A DNA stretch of 34,820 nt from Mycolicibacter nonchromogenicus (GTDB lineage Bacteria > Actinomycetota > Actinomycetes > Mycobacteriales > Mycobacteriaceae), in NCBI RefSeq assembly GCF_002101775.1, contig NZ_LQPI01000075.1, forward strand, positions 1 through 34,820. Direction: 5' to 3'. How positions within the stretch are numbered: the stretch's first letter is position 1; the number at the start of each line of letters is the position of its first letter. The translations under genes were made by a program, and so were the position numbers. Below are positions 31,936-34,820 of the stretch, piece after piece. The notes beneath the pieces are model-generated. The model was not told where the DNA came from and made no database searches. It saw only the letters and a program-made list of their open reading frames with translations.

Positions 31936-34671
31936 GTGAGCCCTGCCCAGACCGCCCCCACCGATGCTGCGCACGACACCCAGACCAAACACACGCTGCT
32001 GCTGCTGGACGGAAACTCGCTGGCGTATCGGGCCTTCTATGCCCTGCCCGCGGAGAATTTCAAGACGCGCAGCGGCCTGACCACCAACGCCGTCTACGGG
32101 TTCACCGCGATGCTGATCAACCTGCTGCGCGACGAGGCCCCCACCCACGTCGCCGCCGCGTTCGACGTGTCGCGGCAGACCTTCCGCTCGGAGCGCTTCC
32201 CGGAGTACAAGGCCACCCGGTCGTCCACTCCCGATGAGTTCCGCGGCCAGATCGACATCACCAAGGAGGTGCTGGCCGCGCTCGGCATCACCACCTTGTC
32301 GGAACCCGGTTTCGAGGCCGACGACATCATCGCCACGCTGGCCACCCAGGCCGACGCCGAGGGCTACCGGGTGCTGGTGGTCACCGGCGACCGCGACGCC
32401 CTGCAACTGGTCAACGAGAACGTGACCGTGCTCTACCCCCGCAAGGGCGTCAGCGACCTGACCCGGTTCACCCCGGAGGCGGTGGTCGAGAAGTACGGCC
32501 TGACCCCGGCCCAGTACCCGGACTTCGCGGCGCTGCGCGGCGACCCCAGCGACAACCTGCCGGGCATCCCCGGGGTGGGGGAGAAGACCGCGTCGAAGTG
32601 GATCACCGAATACGGGTCGCTGCAGGGGCTGGTGGATCACGTCGACACCGTCAAGGGCAAAGTCGGGGATTCGTTGCGCGCCAACCTTTCCAGCGTAATC
32701 CTCAACCGTGAGTTGACCGACCTGGTGCGCAACGTGCCGCTGGCCCAGACGCCGGACACGCTGCGGCTGGTGCCGTGGGACCGTGAGCAGATCCATCAGC
32801 TCTTCGACGACCTCGAGTTCCGGGTACTGCGCGACCGGCTGTTCGAGACGCTGTCCACCGCCGGCGGCGCGGTGCTCGAGGCCGAGGAGGGCTTCGAGGT
32901 GCGCGGCGGCGCCCTGGAGCCGGGCACAGTGGCGGGGTGGCTGGCCGAGCACGCCGCCGACGGGCGCCGCACCGGGCTGGCCGTGATCGGCACCCACCGC
33001 AGCTTCGACAGCGACGCCACCGCGCTGGCCCTGGCCTCGGCCGACGGTGAAGGCGCCTACATCGACACCGCGACGCTGACCGCCGAGGACGACGCCGCGC
33101 TGGGCGCCTGGCTGGCCGACCCGGACAAACCCAAGGCGCTGCACGAGGCCAAGCTGGCCATGCACGATCTTGCCGGTCGCGGCTGGACGCTCAACGGCGT
33201 CACCTCTGACACCGCACTGGCCGCCTACCTGGTGCGGCCCGGTCAGCGCAGCTTCAGCCTCGACGACCTCTCGGTGCGCTACCTTCGCCGGGAGTTGCGT
33301 GCGGAGTCCGATGAGCAGCAACAGCTTTCGCTGCTGGATGACACCGAGGGCATCGACGATCAGGCCGTGCAGACCGCGATCCTGCGGGCCCGCGCAGTCA
33401 ATGACCTGGCCGACGCTCTGGATGTCGAACTGGCCCGTATCGACTCGTCGTCACTGCTCGCCGACATCGAGCTGCCCCTCCAGCGGGTGCTGGCGGAACT
33501 GGAGACCGCCGGGATCGGTGTCGACCTCGAGCACCTGAGCCAGCTGCAGAGCCGCTTCGGCGACCAGATCCGCGACGCGGCAGAGGCGGCGTACGCGGTG
33601 ATCGGCAAGCAGATCAACCTCGGGTCGCCCAAGCAGCTGCAGGTGGTGCTCTTCGACGAACTGGGCATGCCCAAGACCAAGAAGACCAAGACCGGCTACA
33701 CCACCGACGCCGACGCGCTGCAGACCCTGTTCGACAAGACCGGGCATCCGTTCCTGGAGCACCTGCTGACGCACCGCGACGTCACCCGGCTGAAGGTGAC
33801 CGTCGACGGATTGCTGAAATCCGTTGCCTCCGATGGGCGGATCCACACCACGCTGAATCAGACGATCGCCGCGACGGGCCGGCTGTCGTCGACCGACCCC
33901 AACCTGCAGAACATTCCGATCCGCACCGACGCCGGTCGCCAGATCCGCGACGGCTTTGTGGTCGGCGACGGTTTCCCCGAGCTGATGACGGTCGACTACA
34001 GCCAGATCGAGATGCGCATCATGGCGCATCTGTCGGCCGATGAGGGACTCATCGAGGCGTTCAACACCGGCGAAGACCTGCACTCGTTCGTCGGGTCGCG
34101 GGCGTTCTCGGTGCCCATCGACGAGGTGACTCCGGACATGCGGCGCCGCGTCAAGGCGATGTCCTACGGCCTGGCCTACGGGTTGAGCGCCTACGGGCTG
34201 GCCGCCCAGCTCAAGATCTCCACCGAAGAGGCCAAAGAGCAGATGGACGCCTACTTCGACCGGTTCGGCCGGGTGCGCGACTACCTGCACGAGGTGGTGG
34301 AGCAGGCCCGCAAGGACGGCTACACCTCCACGGTGCTGGGCCGGCGGCGCTACCTGCCCGAACTGGACAGCAGCAACCGCCAGGTCCGCGAGTCGGCCGA
34401 GCGGGCCGCGCTCAACGCGCCGATCCAGGGCAGCGCGGCTGACATCATCAAGGTCGCGATGATCGAGGTCGACCGGGCGCTGAAGGCTTCCGGACTGCGG
34501 TCACGGATGCTGCTGCAGGTGCACGACGAATTGCTGTTCGAAGTGGCCGAGAGGGAGCGCGAGCAGTTGGAGGCGCTGGTGCGCGACAAGATGGGCAGCG
34601 CCTATCCGCTCAGCGTCCCGCTGGAGGTGGCCGTCGGCTACGGGCGCAGTTGGGACGCCGCCGCCCACTGA
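31936..34671 (+). CDS. polA: DNA polymerase I
   Basis: Repair and Okazaki-fragment polymerase, 911 aa from GTG 31936 (MSPAQTAPTDAAHDTQTKHTLLLLDGNSLAYRAFYALP). N-terminal 5'-3' exonuclease/flap domain (ALPAENFKTRSG, GFEADDIIATLA, VVTGDRDALQLV, GDPSDNLPGIPGVGEKTA). The middle 3'-5' exonuclease-like domain (about 300-480) lacks the usual catalytic acids, as in other mycobacterial Pol I, so no proofreading is expected. The polymerase domain has motif A DYSQIEMR (D687), motif B RRVKAMSYGLAYG and motif C VHDE (D864). Ends GYGRSWDAAAH. rpsA, its usual downstream neighbour in M. tuberculosis, is not seen in the remaining sequence. Confidence 0.97.
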   Translation: MSPAQTAPTDAAHDTQTKHTLLLLDGNSLAYRAFYALPAENFKTRSGLTTNAVYGFTAMLINLLRDEAPTHVAAAFDVSRQTFRSERFPEYKATRSSTPDEFRGQIDITKEVLAALGITTLSEPGFEADDIIATLATQADAEGYRVLVVTGDRDALQLVNENVTVLYPRKGVSDLTRFTPEAVVEKYGLTPAQYPDFAALRGDPSDNLPGIPGVGEKTASKWITEYGSLQGLVDHVDTVKGKVGDSLRANLSSVILNRELTDLVRNVPLAQTPDTLRLVPWDREQIHQLFDDLEFRVLRDRLFETLSTAGGAVLEAEEGFEVRGGALEPGTVAGWLAEHAADGRRTGLAVIGTHRSFDSDATALALASADGEGAYIDTATLTAEDDAALGAWLADPDKPKALHEAKLAMHDLAGRGWTLNGVTSDTALAAYLVRPGQRSFSLDDLSVRYLRRELRAESDEQQQLSLLDDTEGIDDQAVQTAILRARAVNDLADALDVELARIDSSSLLADIELPLQRVLAELETAGIGVDLEHLSQLQSRFGDQIRDAAEAAYAVIGKQINLGSPKQLQVVLFDELGMPKTKKTKTGYTTDADALQTLFDKTGHPFLEHLLTHRDVTRLKVTVDGLLKSVASDGRIHTTLNQTIAATGRLSSTDPNLQNIPIRTDAGRQIRDGFVVGDGFPELMTVDYSQIEMRIMAHLSADEGLIEAFNTGEDLHSFVGSRAFSVPIDEVTPDMRRRVKAMSYGLAYGLSAYGLAAQLKISTEEAKEQMDAYFDRFGRVRDYLHEVVEQARKDGYTSTVLGRRRYLPELDSSNRQVRESAERAALNAPIQGSAADIIKVAMIEVDRALKASGLRSRMLLQVHDELLFEVAEREREQLEALVRDKMGSAYPLSVPLEVAVGYGRSWDAAAH

Positions 34672-34712
34672 CTCGTGCCGTTTTGGCGGTGGCGCGTGTC
34701 AGTGGACCCCGC

Positions 34713-34718
34713 TATAAT
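34713..34718 (+). promoter_or_regulatory. TATAAT -10 element
   Basis: A perfect consensus -10 whose last base is the first base of the SOS box, followed after 7 bases by ATG 34726. It would give a leaderless, LexA-repressible transcript. No clear -35 was seen. Confidence 0.65.
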
Positions 34719-34733
34719 CGAACGTATGTTCGA
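34718..34733. promoter_or_regulatory. LexA-binding SOS box
   Basis: TCGAACGTATGTTCGA is a perfect match to the mycobacterial SOS box TCGAAC-N4-GTTCGA. It covers the transcription start and the start codon (ATG 34726) of the short frame that follows. This layout is familiar from 13E12/DUF222 HNH-endonuclease genes, whose proteins begin MFE. Confidence 0.92.
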
Positions 34734-34752
34734 ACAATCGCTCCTCCACTGA
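34726..34752 (+). pseudogene. Truncated start of an SOS-controlled gene (MFEQSLLH, stop)
   Basis: ATG 34726 opens a frame of eight codons (MFEQSLLH) ending at TGA 34750-34752. The MFEQSLL start resembles 13E12/DUF222 proteins. The reading frame is then lost, probably by insertion or deletion at about 34745-34752. The downstream gene body is outside the window, so truncation is inferred. Confidence 0.5.
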
Positions 34753-34808
34753 CTCAAACTTTTTGGCAGGGTCGCGTTATTCACAACGCGGCCGTGAGGA
34801 GGTTGAGT
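34752..34808. other. Unassigned end region with inverted repeats and a ribosome binding site
   Basis: ACTCAA (34752-34757) and TTGAGT (34803-34808) are inverted repeats enclosing the hairpin CGCGTT-ATTCAC-AACGCG (34773-34790). GAGGAGG (34796-34802) is a strong ribosome binding site before GTG 34807 or ATG 34814, so a gene may begin at the window edge. It could be the left end of an inserted element; I do not recognise it. Confidence 0.35.
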
Positions 34809-34820
34809 GGATCATGGTCC

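Overview
The window is a stretch of mycobacterial chromosome (Actinomycetota, roughly two-thirds G+C). Evidence: mycothiol ligase (mshC), the Pup-proteasome locus (mpa, dop, pup, prcB, prcA), MTB12/LppK-type exported proteins, TANNNT -10 elements placed 6-8 bases before ATG/GTG (leaderless mRNAs), a perfect mycobacterial LexA box and a KstR-type operator. Gene order from pyrD to prcA closely follows the M. tuberculosis Rv2139-Rv2109c interval as I remember it. The right end corresponds to Rv1627c-Rv1629, so two blocks that lie far apart in M. tuberculosis are joined here.

Left part (1-9.7 kb): a 64-bp terminator-like palindrome; the leftward set lppL - DUF5703 gene - pyrD; then rightward a small Rv2137c-like gene, uppP and a histidine-phosphatase gene. 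An IS110-family element (about 4.5-6.0 kb) with an intact DEDD transposase and structured non-coding ends, including a candidate bridge RNA, sits next. It is followed by two conserved unknowns (DUF3090 and SCO1664 families), cysQ and mshC. The cysQ-mshC gap is almost entirely nested palindrome.

Middle (9.7-23.4 kb): an SDR oxidoreductase; a PAC2 protein diverging from metH; metH itself behind a well-formed S-adenosylhomocysteine (SAH) riboswitch that overlaps a hairpin masking the ribosome binding site; a HAD phosphatase whose last codons lie in a dispersed palindromic repeat; hisE-hisG; a DUF4126 membrane protein; a thioesterase/RecB-like nuclease pair; trmI; an unusual HExxE zincin-like protein; and an LppK/MTB12 tandem pair.

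Right part (23.4-34.8 kb): mpa, an Rv2114-like gene, dop, pup, prcB and prcA make the bacterial proteasome system. Mpa unfolds Pup-tagged proteins into the PrcBA core. Pup ends in GGQ and so needs Dop to deamidate it. The ligase gene pafA is not in the window. Then come a DUF167 gene, a thiolase/DUF35 pair under a KstR-like operator, an ABM-domain gene and polA. The window ends in a TATAAT element fused to a perfect SOS box and a nine-codon aborted reading frame, probably the remnant start of a damage-inducible gene.

The most notable items are the metH riboswitch, the IS110 non-coding ends, the cysQ-mshC palindrome array, the dispersed 62-63-bp palindromes (three copies), the zincin-like protein and the SOS-box remnant. 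No tRNA, rRNA or CRISPR array was seen.
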